A DNA stretch of 64,000 nt, from contig RPFO01000591.1 in assembly GCA_009746045.1 (NCBI GenBank), positions 61,347 through 125,346 of the forward strand, read 5' to 3'. The position numbers and the translations under genes are program-made. Positions 21,641 through 34,567 of the stretch are shown here, piece by piece. Position 1 is the stretch's first letter. Every line of letters begins with the position of its first letter. The notes under the pieces are model-generated. The model did not search any database. It saw only the letters and a list, made by a program, of their open reading frames with translations, and was not told the origin of the DNA. The DNA comes from Mesostigma viride (lineage: Eukaryota; Streptophyta; Mesostigmatophyceae; Mesostigmatales; Mesostigmataceae).

Positions 21641-21837
21641 GGGTAGAGCAGGGGCACAGCTGCTGTGGGCTGGCCCTGCACATTCACATAGTGTGCTCAC
21701 CCTAGCATACAGATGGCCGTGTTGCCATCTGGTAGACATGTCTGTGTTATTCCACCGTATAGAGCTAGCACACATTTTGTAATAAATTTGATGTTTTGTG
21801 GTGATGCATGCAAAGCAAGGCAAGGCCAGAAATGGAT
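21641..21837 (+). repeat. YR element repeat B2
   Basis: 197-bp copy of B1 at the right end, separated from A2 by a 25-bp C-rich spacer (21616-21640). Confidence 0.9.
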
Positions 21838-23485
21838 ATGGTTGGCATTTATGTAATTAATGAGGAGGATTCAGGCTCCCATGGTGTCATCATGGCCCGT
21901 CTACTTACATGGATGGCATTTATGTAATTAATGATGAGGATTCAGGCTCCCATGGGGTCATCATGGCTTGTCTACGTACATGGTTGGCATTTATGTAATT
22001 AATGAGGAGGATTCAGGCTCCCATGGTGTCTCCATGGCTGGCCTACGTACATGGATGTCAAGGAATAGTAAATGATGAGGATTCAGGCTCCCATGGTGTC
22101 ATCATGGCCCGTCTACGTACATGGATGGCATTTATGTAATTAATGATGAGGATTCAGGCTCCCATGGGGTCATCATGGCTTGTCTACGTACATGGTTGGC
22201 ATTTATGTAATTAATGAGGAGGATTCAGGCTCCCATGGTGTCTCCATGGCTGGCCTACGTACATGGATGTCAAGGAATAGTAAATGATGAGGATTCAGGC
22301 TCCCATGGTGTCATCATGGCCTGTCTACGTACATGGATGGCATGTATGTAATTAATGATGAGGATTCAGGCTCCCATGGTGTCATCATGGCTTGTCTACG
22401 TACATGGTTGGCATTTATGTAATTAATGAGGAGGATTCAGGCTCCCATGGTGTCATCATGGCTTGTCTACGTACATGGTTGGCATTTATGTAATTAATGA
22501 GGAGGATTCAGGCTCCCATGGTGTCTCCATGGCTGGCCTACGTACATGGATGTCAAGGAATAGTAAATGATGAGGATTCAGGCTCCCATGGTGTCATCAT
22601 GGCCCGTCTACGTACATGGATGGCATTTATGTAATTAATGATGAGGATTCAGGCTCCCATGGGGTCATCATGGCTTGTCTACGTACATGGTTGGCATTTA
22701 TGTAATTAATGAGGAGGATTCAGGCTCCCATGGTGTCTCCATGGCTGGCCTACGTACATGGATGTCAAGGAATAGTAAATGATGAGGATTCAGGCTCCCA
22801 TGGTGTCATCATGGCCTGTCTACGTACATGGATGGCATGTATGTAATTAATGATGAGGATTCAGGCTCCCATGGTGTCATCATGGCTTGTCTACGTACAT
22901 GGTTGGCATTTATGTAATTAATGAGGAGGATTCAGGCTCCCATGGTGTCATCATGGCTTGTCTACGTACATGGTTGGCATTTATGTAATTAATGATGAGG
23001 ATTCAGGCTCCCATGGTGTCTCCATGGCTGGCCTACGTACATGGATGTCAAGGAATAGTAAATGATGAGGATTCAGGCTCCCATGGTGTCATCATGGCCC
23101 GTGTACGTACATGGATGGCATGTATGTAATTAATGAGGAGGATTCAGGCTCCCATGGTGTCATCATGGCTGGCCTACGTACATGGATGTCAAAGAAAAAG
23201 AAATGATGAGGATTCAGGCTCCCATGGTGTCATCATGGCTGGCCTACGTACATGGATGTCTCATAAAATAAATGATGAGGATTCAGGCTCCCATGGTGTC
23301 ATCATGGCTTGTCTACCTACATTGTTGGCATGTATGTAATTAATGATGAGGATTCAGGCTCCCATGGTGTCTCCATGGCTGGCCTACGTACATGAATGGC
23401 ATTTATGTAATTAATGATGAGGATTCAGGCTCCCATGGTGTCATCATGGCCCGTCTACGTACATGGATGGCATTTATGTAATTAA
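21838..23485. repeat. 71-bp satellite array
   Basis: Same higher-order repeat. Up to about 22498 it is collinear with 27699-28359. A block of about 496 bp (seven monomers) is then extra relative to that copy, as expected from unequal exchange. Ends with the TTAA target at 23482-23485. Confidence 0.97.
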
Positions 23486-25370
23486 GGGGAGGTGGCACCC
23501 CAAAACCCTTAAAAATTGAACTATGGTAATAACACTTGAAATTCATTTGCACAATGCTGAAATATGATTGCGGGCACTAAATAACATCTCTTGTGAGTTG
23601 TCCATGCACTTGTTGGGGGTACTACCCCCAAGTATACGCCAATATTGCGCTATAAATAGAAAAAGACGCTAATTAGGGCTGGGTATGCCCCAGCCAATGC
23701 ACACATTTGTTGGCAACCAAAAATCAACCATTTGTAGTTCCCTGAGTGTGTAGCTTGCTGAGCTATTTACATCATGGAAATGGCAAAACCTTGAACAGTT
23801 ATTAATTTTCCCGCAAAACAGGTATTTTTTTACCGGACATTGGGAATAAACATATCATAAACACTTCAGATAAGGCCACAAAATCAAGCGAAAATCCGGC
23901 TAACAGGGGGACAGCAGTGGTCCAAGTCCCAGGTCATTCCGACAAGTCTAGCTCAAGTTATAAGGTTTTGCGTGCTAAAACCTGAACATACGCTAAATGA
24001 GGTTTTTCTGTGTATAAGGCCACCTAGACATCATGTTTTCCATCCAAGAAGCCAAAAAACATGCCCAACTCGATCACACAACATAAGAAAAGGCTAGGCA
24101 CCTCATCTGGCCTCCCCTGCCCTCAGCATGGCCAGCCTTGCCAGCGTGCGCATAGCAACACCATCGCTAGGCATACACGCACCAAGAGAGCATACACTAA
24201 GCTCAGCCCAAGGTTACCATGTAAATTTATGCCAAGAACTCAGCAAGTATGCGTGTAAAAACCTTAGAAAGACTGCCCAAGCAATAGAGGCAACTGCAGC
24301 CTGCAAACTTGGCAGCAAATCATACATGTTGTCTGCCAAGCATTCACATCCTATCCAGCTTGCCTTGCTGCACACATAGCAGGGAAGTCTTAATGGTTAT
24401 AGCTCAAGGAAAGCAATGGAAACACCTATCTAATGCAATGCCACTCATGCAGTATGGCCAGCAAAAGAACCACTCTCACCTTCCTTTCCAATATGGCAAT
24501 TTGCTAAGAAGCTGATGCCAGCTTGTTAGCCTCTAGACACATGCCGGATGTCGTTCTAAAACAGGCGTGTCAGATCCGGCACATAACAAAGCGTCTGAGC
24601 AAGCTCACGTCCAAAGGATTATGGAAAACAAATGTCAACACATTACCAACAACTTGACCTCGGCGCATTTAGCATGCCAGCCACAAACTACACGAAATTG
24701 TACGAAATTGCTAGGAATCTGACGATGCAACCGAAAGAAATGGAGCGCTTCCTGCAGGGAAACTGCCCGAAAAAAAGGCGAAAGGCCGACGTTAATGCAC
24801 CTGCCTGCGTGGAAATGTTTCATGCATAAACTGGCACGCAAGCTCGAACAATAAAAGACATCATCCATTGATCAGGCGAACAAGGAAGGTGCGCCTTCCG
24901 TGAATACGTCGAAGGCGACATGCGCAGGCCTGCGTAGGTTCTTACCTTGAATGCCGGAAATGTAAAAGAAACCGGGAAGCTTCGGCACAAACTCGACAAC
25001 ACCATTAAGTTAGCTTCATAATCGCTCTTTAGAGCCTACGTTGCCTCACAATAGCTGCCGTAAACCTGCATTAAATTTCATGATCCGCAAGAGAAATTAT
25101 ATCCTGGACCCCCGCGCCCGTAGCCGTTCGAGAAATTAGCGATATTGCAAACCGTAAACTTTCCGCCTCGAAATGAGGTCATCAACTAATCTTCTGCGAA
25201 ATTCAAGCATTTTTTCTAGCTTTTTAGATGCCATATCGATTAATATTGCATAAAGGCATGCCGCCATGGCCACTTCCGCGAGGGTTGAGCGGTCCGGGCA
25301 CACATTATACACCGTACGGACGGTACCGCGAATTTTTTGGCGCGGAAAATATTCGGCGCGCCACGTCCCC
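23486..25370. mobile_element. TTAA-flanked non-autonomous element (copy 1)
   Basis: 1,885 bp between TTAA target copies (23482-23485 and 25371-25374). Imperfect terminal inverted repeats: GGGGAGGTGGCACCCC against GGGGACGTGGCGCGCC (13 of 16). TTAA targeting is typical of piggyBac-type transposases, but none is encoded; the longest frames are under 85 codons and have no domain. A canonical TATA box CTATAAATAG sits near 23650. Near the right end TTTTGGCGCGGAAA (about 25335-25348) resembles an E2F site. Copy 2 at 34568 differs by only scattered substitutions. Confidence 0.88.
23650..23659 (+). promoter_or_regulatory. TATA box inside TTAA element copy 1
   Basis: CTATAAATAG, a perfect plant-type TATA box, about 165 bp from the left end. 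It is followed by a GGCTGGG-TATGC-CCAGCC-like hairpin. Conserved in copy 2 (about 34732). Confidence 0.5.
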
Positions 25371-28300
25371 TTAATGATGAGGATTCAGGCTCCCATGGGG
25401 TCATCATGGCTTGTCTACGTACATGGTTGGCATTTATGTAATTAATGAGGAGGATTCAGGCTCCCATGGTGTCTCCATGGCTGGCCTACGTACATGGATG
25501 TCAAGGAATAGTAAATGATGAGGATTCAGGCTCCCATGGTGTCATCATGGCCTGTCTACGTACATGGATGGCATGTATGTAATTAATGATGAGGATTCAG
25601 GCTCCCATGGTGTCATCATGGCTTGTCTACGTACATGGTTGGCATTTATGTAATTAATGAGGAGGATTCAGGCTCCCATGGTGTCATCATGGCTTGTCTA
25701 CGTACATGGTTGGCATTTATGTAATTAATGATGAGGATTCAGGCTCCCATGGTGTCTCCATGGCTGGCCTACGTACATGGATGTCAAGGAATAGTAAATG
25801 ATGAGGATTCAGGCTCCCATGGTGTCATCATGGCCCGTGTACGTACATGGATGGCATTTATGTAATTAATGAGGAGGATTCAGGCTCCCATGGTGTCATC
25901 ATGGCTGGCCTACGTACATGGATGTCAAAGAAAAAGAAATGATGAGGATTCAGGCTCCCATGGTGTCATCATGGCTTGTCTACGTACATGGTTGGCATTT
26001 ATGTAATTAATGAGGAGGATTCAGGCTCCCATGGTGTCATCATGGCTTGTCTACGTACATGGTTGGCATTTATGTAATTAACGAGGAGGATTCAGGCTCC
26101 ATTGGTGTCATCATGGCTGGCCTACGTACATGGATGTCAAGGAATAGTAAATGATGAGGATTCAGGCTCCCATGGGGTCATCATGGCTTGTCGACGTACA
26201 TGGTTGGCATTTATGTAATTAATGAGGAGGATTCAGGCTCCCATGGTGTCTCCATGGCTGGCCTACGTACATGGATGTCAAGGAATAGTAAATGATGAGG
26301 ATTCAGGCTCCCATGGTGTCATCATGGCCTGTCTACGTACATGGATGGCATGTATGTAATTAATGAGGAGGGATTTAGGCTCCCATGGTGTCATCAATGC
26401 CCGTCTACGTACATGGTTGGCATATATGTAATTAATGATGAGGATTCAGGCTCCAATGGTGTCATCATGGCCCGTCTACGTACATGGATGTCAAGGAATA
26501 GTAAATGATGAGGATTCAGGCTCCCATGGTGTCATCATGGCTTGTCTACGTACATGGTTGGCATTTATGTAATTAACGAGGAGGATTCAGGCTCCCATGG
26601 TGTCTCCATGGCTGGCCTACGTACATGGATGTCAAGGAATAGTAAATGATGAGGATTCAGGCTCCCATGGTGTCATCATGGCCCGTGTACGTACATGGAT
26701 GGCATGTATGTAATTAATGATGAGGATTCAGGCTCCCATGGTGTCATCATGGCCCGTCTACGTACATGGATGTCAAAGAAAAAAAAATGATGAGGATTCA
26801 GGCTCCCATGGTGTCATCATGGCTGGCCTACGTACATGGATGTTTCATAAAAAAAATGATGAGGATTCAGGCTCCCATGGTGTCATCATGGCCCGTCTAC
26901 GTACATGGTTGGCATTTATGTAATTAATGAAGAGGATTCAGGCTCCCATGGTGTCATCATGGCCCGTCTACGTACATGGATGTCAAGGAATAGTAAATGA
27001 TGAGGATTCAGGCTCCCATGGGGTCATCATGGCTTGTCTACGTACATGGTTGGCATTTATGTAATTAACGAGGAGGATTCAGGCTCCATTGGTGTCATCA
27101 TGGCTGGCCTACGTACATGGATGTCAAGGAATAGTAAATGATGAGGATTCAGGCTCCCATGGTGTCATCATGGCTTGTCTACGTACATGGTTGGCATTTA
27201 TGTAATTAATGAGGAGGATTCAGGCTCCCATGGTGTCTCCATGGCTGGCCTACGTACATGGATGGCATTTATGTATTTAATGATGAGGATTCAGGCTCCC
27301 ATGGTGTCATCATGGCTTGTCTACCTACATGGTTGGCATTTATGTAACCTGAATCCTCTCATTAAGAAAATGAAGAGGATTCAGGCTCCATTGGTGTCAT
27401 CATGGCTGGCCTACGTACATGGATGTCAAGGAATAGTAAATGATGAGGATTCAGGCTCCCATGGTGTCATCATGGCCCGTCTACGTACATGGATGTCAAG
27501 GAATAGTAAATGATGAGGATTCAGGCTCCCATGGGTCATCATGGCTTGTCTACGTACATGGTTGGCATTTATGTAATTAACGAGGAGGATTCAGGCTCCA
27601 TTGGTGTCATCATGGCTGGCCTACGTACATGGATGTCAAGGAATAGTAAATGATGAGGATTCAGGCTCCCATGGTGTCATCATGGCTTGTCTACGTACAT
27701 GGTTGGCATTTATGTAATTAATGAGGAGGATTCAGGCTCCCATGGTGTCATCATGGCCCGTCTACTTACATGGATGGCATTTATGTAATTAATGATGAGG
27801 ATTCAGGCTCCCATGGGGTCATCATGGCTTGTCTACGTACATGGTTGGCATTTATGTAATTAATGAGGAGGATTCAGGCTCCCATGGTGTCTCCATGGCT
27901 GGCCTACGTACATGGATGTCAAGGAATAGTAAATGATGAGGATTCAGGCTCCCATGGTGTCATCATGGCCCGTCTACGTACATGGATGGCATTTATGTAA
28001 TTAATGATGAGGATTCAGGCTCCCATGGGGTCATCATGGCTTGTCTACGTACATGGTTGGCATTTATGTAATTAATGAGGAGGATTCAGGCTCCCATGGT
28101 GTCTCCATGGCTGGCCTACGTACATGGATGTCAAGGAATAGTAAATGATGAGGATTCAGGCTCCCATGGTGTCATCATGGCCTGTCTACGTACATGGATG
28201 GCATGTATGTAATTAATGATGAGGATTCAGGCTCCCATGGTGTCATCATGGCTTGTCTACGTACATGGTTGGCATTTATGTAATTAATGAGGAGGATTCA

Positions 28301-29731
28301 GGCTCCCATGGTGTCATCATGGCTTGTCTACGTACATGGTTGGCATTTATGTAATTAATGATGAGGATTCAGGCTCCCATGGTGTCTCCATGGCTGGCCT
28401 ACGTACATGGATGTCAAGGAATAGTAAATGATGAGGATTCAGGCTCCCATGGTGTCATCATGGCCCGTGTACGTACATGGATGGCATGTATGTAATTAAT
28501 GAGGAGGATTCAGGCTCCCATGGTGTCATCATGGCTGGCCTACGTACATGGATGTCAAAGAAAAAGAAATGATGAGGATTCAGGCTCCCATGGTGTCATC
28601 ATGGCTGGCCTACGTACATGGATGTCTCATAAATAAATGATGAGGATTCAGGCTCCCATGGTGTCATCATGGCTTGTCTACCTACATTGTTGGCATGTAT
28701 GTAATTAATGATGAGGATTCAGGCTCCCATGGTGTCTCCATGGCTGGCCTACGTACATGAATGGCATTTATGTAATTAATGATGAGGATTCAGGCTCCCA
28801 TGGTGTCATCATGGCCCGTCTACGTACATGGATGGCATTTATGTAATTAATGATGAGGATTCAGGCTCCCATGGGGTCATCATGGCTTGTCTACGTACAT
28901 GGTTGGCATTTATGTAATTAATGAGGAGGATTCAGGCTCCCATGGTGTCTCCATGGCAGGCCTACGTACATGGATGTCAAGGAATAGTAAATGATGAGGA
29001 TTCAGGCTCCCATGGTGTCATCATGGCCTGTCTACGTACATGGATGGCATGTATGTAATTAATGATGAGGATTCAGGCTCCCATGGTGTCATCATGGCTT
29101 GTCTACGTACATGGTTGGCATTTATGTAATTAATGAGGAGGATTCAGGCTCCCATGGTGTCATCATGGCTTGTCTACGTACATGGTTGGCATTTATGTAA
29201 TTAATGATGAGGATTCAGGCTCCCATGGTGTCTCCATGGCTGGCCTACGTACATGGATGTCAAGGAATAGTAAATGATGAGGATTCAGGCTCCCATGGTG
29301 TCATCATGGCCCGTGTACGTACATGGATGGCATGTATGTAATTAATGAGGAGGATTCAGGCTCCCATGGTGTCATCATGGCTGGCCTACGTACATGGATG
29401 TCAAAGAAAAAGAAATGATGAGGATTCAGGCTCCCATGGTGTCATCATGGCTTGTCTACGTACATGGTTGGCATTTATGTAATTAATGAGGAGGATTCAG
29501 GCTCCCATGGTGTCATCATGGCTTGTCTACGTACATGGTTGGCATTTATGTAATTAACGAGGAGGATTCAGGCTCCATTGGTGTCATCATGGCTGGCCTA
29601 CGTACATGGATGTCAAGGAATAGTAAATGATGAGGATTCAGGCTCCCATGGTGTCATCATGGCTTGTCTACGTACATGGTTGGCATTTATGTAATTAATG
29701 AGGAGGATTCAGGCTCCCATGGTGTCTCCAT
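25371..29731. repeat. 71-bp satellite array
   Basis: Same array. Holds three useful empty sites: for the palindromic element (near 27240), for the YR element (27698/27699) and for TTAA copy 1 (near 28850). From 28147 rightwards it is the duplicate of the window's first bases, with a 1-bp deletion near 28633. Confidence 0.97.
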
Positions 29732-30761
29732 AGTTATTATAAATAGTGACGGAACCTTTTTGCCACTTGGGCAATTAGGTCCGTCACTATTTATCCGGCG
29801 AAAACCACTCGCCGGCATCTATTCCGCGTTAAGTTCACGTGAACTACACGCGGAATTGATGCCGGCGAGTGGTTTTCGCCGGATAAATAGTGACGGACCT
29901 AATTGCCCAAGTGGCAAAAAGGTTCCGTCACTATTTATAATAACTAAAACGTCGTAGTGTGGGGGCCGATATCTATCGTACCGCTAATGCCTACTGCAGT
30001 ACCGAATCTCGCCTTAACGATATTCCAACCGGGCATTTTTCCCTTCTGGCACTTTCGTTTGGCCTTCTGGTATCAATTCCTTCCGGTATTCGGAAATACC
30101 CGTGTCACCACAGGGATTCGAACCCCCGACTTACGAGGTCTTAGTTATTATAAATAGTGACGGAACCTTTTTGCCACTTGGCAATTAGGTCCGTCACTAT
30201 TTATCCGGCGAAAACCACTCGCCGGTATCTATTCCGCGTTAAGTTCACGTGAACGTGGCGCGGAATTGATGCCGGCGAGTGGTTTTCGCCGGATAAATAG
30301 TGACGGACCTAATTGCCCAAGTGGCAAAAAGGTTCCGTCACTATTTATAATAACTTAGACCTCGTAAGTCGGGGGTTCGAATCCCTGTGGTGACACGGGT
30401 ATTTCCGAATACCGGAATTGATACCAGAAGGCCAAACGAAAGTGCCAGAAGGGAAAATATGCCCGGTTGGAATATCGTTAAGGCGAGATTCGGTACTGCA
30501 GTAGGCATCAGCGGTACGATAGATATCGGCCCCCACACTACGACGTTTTAGTTATTATAAATAGTGACGGAACCTTTTTGCCACTTGGCAATTAGGTCCG
30601 TCACTATTTATCCGGCGAAAACCACTCGCCGGTATCAATTCCGCGTGTAGTTCACGTGAACTTAACGCGGAATAGATACCGGCGAGTGGTTTTCGCCGGA
30701 TAAATAGTGACGGACCTAATTGCCAAGTGGCAAAAAGGTTCCGTCACTATTTATAATAACT
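29732..30761. mobile_element. 1,030-bp composite palindromic element (copy 2)
   Basis: Same length, same three-foldback architecture and same TCCAT target copies (30762-30766 on the right) as 1587-2616, in the same monomer of the same higher-order unit. Since the flanking satellite is also duplicated, this copy arose by segmental duplication and not by a second transposition. One visible difference is AACTTAGACC where copy 1 has AACTAAGACC. Confidence 0.9.
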
Positions 30762-33700
30762 TCCATGGCTGGCCTACGTACATGGATGGCATTTATGTAT
30801 TTAATGATGAGGATTCAGGCTCCCATGGTGTCATCATGGCTTGTCTACCTACATGGTTGGCATTTATGTAACCTGAATCCTCTCATTAAGAAAATGAAGA
30901 GGATTCAGGCTCCATTGGTGTCATCATGGCTGGCCTACGTACATGGATGTCAAGGAATAGTAAATGATGAGGATTCAGGCTCCCATGGTGTCATCATGGC
31001 CCGTCTACGTACATGGATGTCAAGGAATAGTAAATGATGAGGATTCAGGCTCCCATGGGGTCATCATGGCTTGTCTACGTACATGGTTGGCATTTATGTA
31101 ATTAACGAGGAGGATTCAGGCTCCATTGGTGTCATCATGGCTGGCCTACGTACATGGATGTCAAGGAATAGTAAATGATGAGGATTCAGGCTCCCATGGT
31201 GTCATCATGGCTTGTCTACGTACATGGTTGGCATTTATGTAATTAATGAGGAGGATTCAGGCTCCCATGGTGTCATCATGGCCCGTCTACTTACATGGAT
31301 GGCATTTATGTAATTAATGATGAGGATTCAGGCTCCCATGGGGTCATCATGGCTTGTCTACGTACATGGTTGGCATTTATGTAATTAATGATGAGGATTC
31401 AGGCTCCCATGGTGTCTCCATGGCTGGCCTACGTACATGGATGTCAAGGAATAGTAAATGATGAGGATTCAGGCTCCCATGGTGTCATCATGGCCCGTCT
31501 ACGTACATGGATGGCATTTATGTAATTAATGATGAGGATTCAGGCTCCCATGGGGTCATCATGGCTTGTCTACGTACATGGTTGGCATTTATGTAATTAA
31601 TGAGGAGGATTCAGGCTCCCATGGTGTCTCCATGGCTGGCCTACGTACATGGATGTCAAGGAATAGTAAATGATGAGGATTCAGGCTCCCATGGTGTCAT
31701 CATGGCCTGTCTACGTACATGGATGGCATGTATGTAATTAATGATGAGGATTCAGGCTCCCATGGTGTCATCATGGCTTGTCTACGTACATGGTTGGCAT
31801 TTATGTAATTAATGAGGAGGATTCAGGCTCCCATGGTGTCATCATGGCTTGTCTACGTACATGGTTGGCATTTATGTAATTAATGATGAGGATTCAGGCT
31901 CCCATGGTGTCTCCATGGCTGGCCTACGTACATGGATGTCAAGGAATAGTAAATGATGAGGATTCAGGCTCCCATGGTGTCATCATGGCCCGTGTACGTA
32001 CATGGATGGCATGTATGTAATTAATGAGGAGGATTCAGGCTCCCATGGTGTCATCATGGCTGGCCTACGTACATGGATGTCAAAGAAAAAGAAATGATGA
32101 GGATTCAGGCTCCCATGGTGTCATCATGGCTGGCCTACGTACATGGATGTCTCATAAAATAAATGATGAGGATTCAGGCTCCCATGGTGTCATCATGGCT
32201 TGTCTACCTACATTGTTGGCATGTATGTAATTAATGATGAGGATTCAGGCTCCCATGGTGTCTCCATGGCTGGCCTACGTACATGAATGGCATTTATGTA
32301 ATTAATGATGAGGATTCAGGCTCCCATGGTGTCATCATGGCCCGTCTACGTACATGGATGGCATTTATGTAATTAATGATGAGGATTCAGGCTCCCATGG
32401 GGTCATCATGGCTTGTCTACGTACATGGTTGGCATTTATGTAATTAATGAGGAGGATTCAGGCTCCCATGGTGTCTCCATGGCTGGCCTACGTACATGGA
32501 TGTCAAGGAATAGTAAATGATGAGGATTCAGGCTCCCATGGTGTCATCATGGCCTGTCTACGTACATGGATGGCATGTATGTAATTAATGATGAGGATTC
32601 AGGCTCCCATGGTGTCATCATGGCTTGTCTACGTACATGGTTGGCATTTATGTAATTAATGAGGAGGATTCAGGCTCCCATGGTGTCATCATGGCTTGTC
32701 TACGTACATGGTTGGCATTTATGTAATTAATGATGAGGATTCAGGCTCCCATGGTGTCTCCATGGCTGGCCTACGTACATGGATGTCAAGGAATAGTAAA
32801 TGATGAGGATTCAGGCTCCCATGGTGTCATCATGGCCCGTGTACGTACATGGATGGCATGTATGTAATTAATGAGGAGGATTCAGGCTCCCATGGTGTCA
32901 TCATGGCTGGCCTACGTACATGGATGTCAAAGAAAAAGAAATGATGAGGATTCAGGCTCCCATGGTGTCATCATGGCTTGTCTACGTACATGGTTGGCAT
33001 TTATGTAATTAATGAGGAGGATTCAGGCTCCCATGGTGTCATCATGGCTTGTCTACGTACATGGTTGGCATCTATGTAATTAATGATGAGGATTCAGGCT
33101 CCCATGGTGTCATCATGGCTTGTCTACGTACATGGATGTCAAGGAATAGTAAATGATGAGGATTCAGGCTCCCATGGTGTCATCATGGCCTGTCTACGTA
33201 CATGGATGGCATTTATGTAATTAATGATGAGGATTCAGGCTCCCATGGGGTCATCATGGCTTGTCTACGTACATGGTTGGCATTTATGTAATTAATGAGG
33301 AGGATTCAGGCTCCCATGGTGTCTCCATGGCTGGCCTACGTACATGGATGTCAAGGAATAGTAAATGATGAGGATTCAGGCTCCCATGGTGTCATCATGG
33401 CCTGTCTACGTACATGGATGGCATGTATGTAATTAATGATGAGGATTCAGGCTCCCATGGTGTCATCATGGCTTGTCTACGTACATGGTTGGCATTTATG
33501 TAATTAATGAGGAGGATTCAGGCTCCCATGGTGTCATCATGGCTTGTCTACGTACATGGTTGGCATTTATGTAATTAATGATGAGGATTCAGGCTCCCAT
33601 GGTGTCTCCATGGCTGGCCTACGTACATGGATGTCAAGGAATAGTAAATGATGAGGATTCAGGCTCCCATGGTGTCATCATGGCCCGTGTACGTACATGG

Positions 33701-34567
33701 ATGGCATGTATGTAATTAATGAGGAGGATTCAGGCTCCCATGGTGTCATCATGGCCTGTCTACGTACATGGATGGCATGTATGTATTTAATGATGAGGAT
33801 TCAGGCTCCCATGTTGTCTCCATGGCTGGCCTACGTACATGGTTGGCATTTATGTAATTCATGAGGAGGATCTAGGCTCCCATGGTGTCATCATGGCTTG
33901 TCTACGTACATGGTTGGCATTTATGTAATTAATGATGAGGATTCAGGCTCCCATGGTGTCTCCATGGCTGGCCTACGTACATGGATGTCAAGGAATAGTA
34001 AATGATGAGGATTCAGGCTCCCATGGGGTCATCATGGCTTGTCTACGTACATGGTTGGCATTTATGTAATTAATGAGGAGGATTCAGGCTCCCATGGTGT
34101 CTCCATGGCTGGCCTACGTACATGGATGTCAAGGAATAGTAAATGATGAGGATTCAGGCTCCCATGGTGTCATCATGGCCTGTCTACGTACATGGATGGC
34201 ATGTATGTAATTAATGATGAGGATTCAGGCCCATGGTGTCATCATGGCTTGTCTACGTACATGGTTGGCATTTATGTAATTAATGAGGAGGATTCAGGCT
34301 CCCATGGTGTCATCATGGCTTGTCTACGTACATGGTTGGCATTTATGTAATTAATGATGAGGATTCAGGCTCCCATGGTGTCTCCATGGCTGGCCTACGT
34401 ACATGAATGGCATTTATGTAATTAATGATGAGGATTCAGGCTCCCATGGTGTCATCATGGCCCGTCTACGTACATGGATGGCATTTATGTAATTAATGAT
34501 GAGGATTCAGGCTCCCATGGGGTCATCATGGCTTGTCTACGTACATGGTTGGCATTTATGTAATTAA
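30762..34567. repeat. 71-bp satellite array
   Basis: Collinear with 2617-3666 and then, across the Copia-1 insertion point (about 31812), with 10127-12885. Ends with TTAA at 34564-34567. Confidence 0.97.

Larger units (their letters stand above)
16507..21837 (+). mobile_element. Tyrosine-recombinase retrotransposon (PAT/Kangaroo-like split direct repeats)
   Basis: A 5,331-bp element with layout A1 (16507-16715), gag, RT-RNase H-YR ORF, B1 (21210-21406), A2 (21407-21615), B2 (21641-21837). The repeats match pairwise (209 and 197 bp). This A1-B1-A2-B2 arrangement and the lack of a target duplication are hallmarks of PAT, Kangaroo and Ngaro type elements, which integrate through a tyrosine recombinase. 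The satellite copy at 27698/27699 reads straight through CTACGTAC-ATGGTTGG; removing exactly 5,331 bp here restores it. Element starts TTGGTGAGC and ends AAATGGAT. Confidence 0.95.

Noticed and set aside
29732-30761. Second independent transposition of the palindromic element
   Set aside because: Flanking satellite is duplicated with it and the target monomer is the same, so it is a segmental duplicate.
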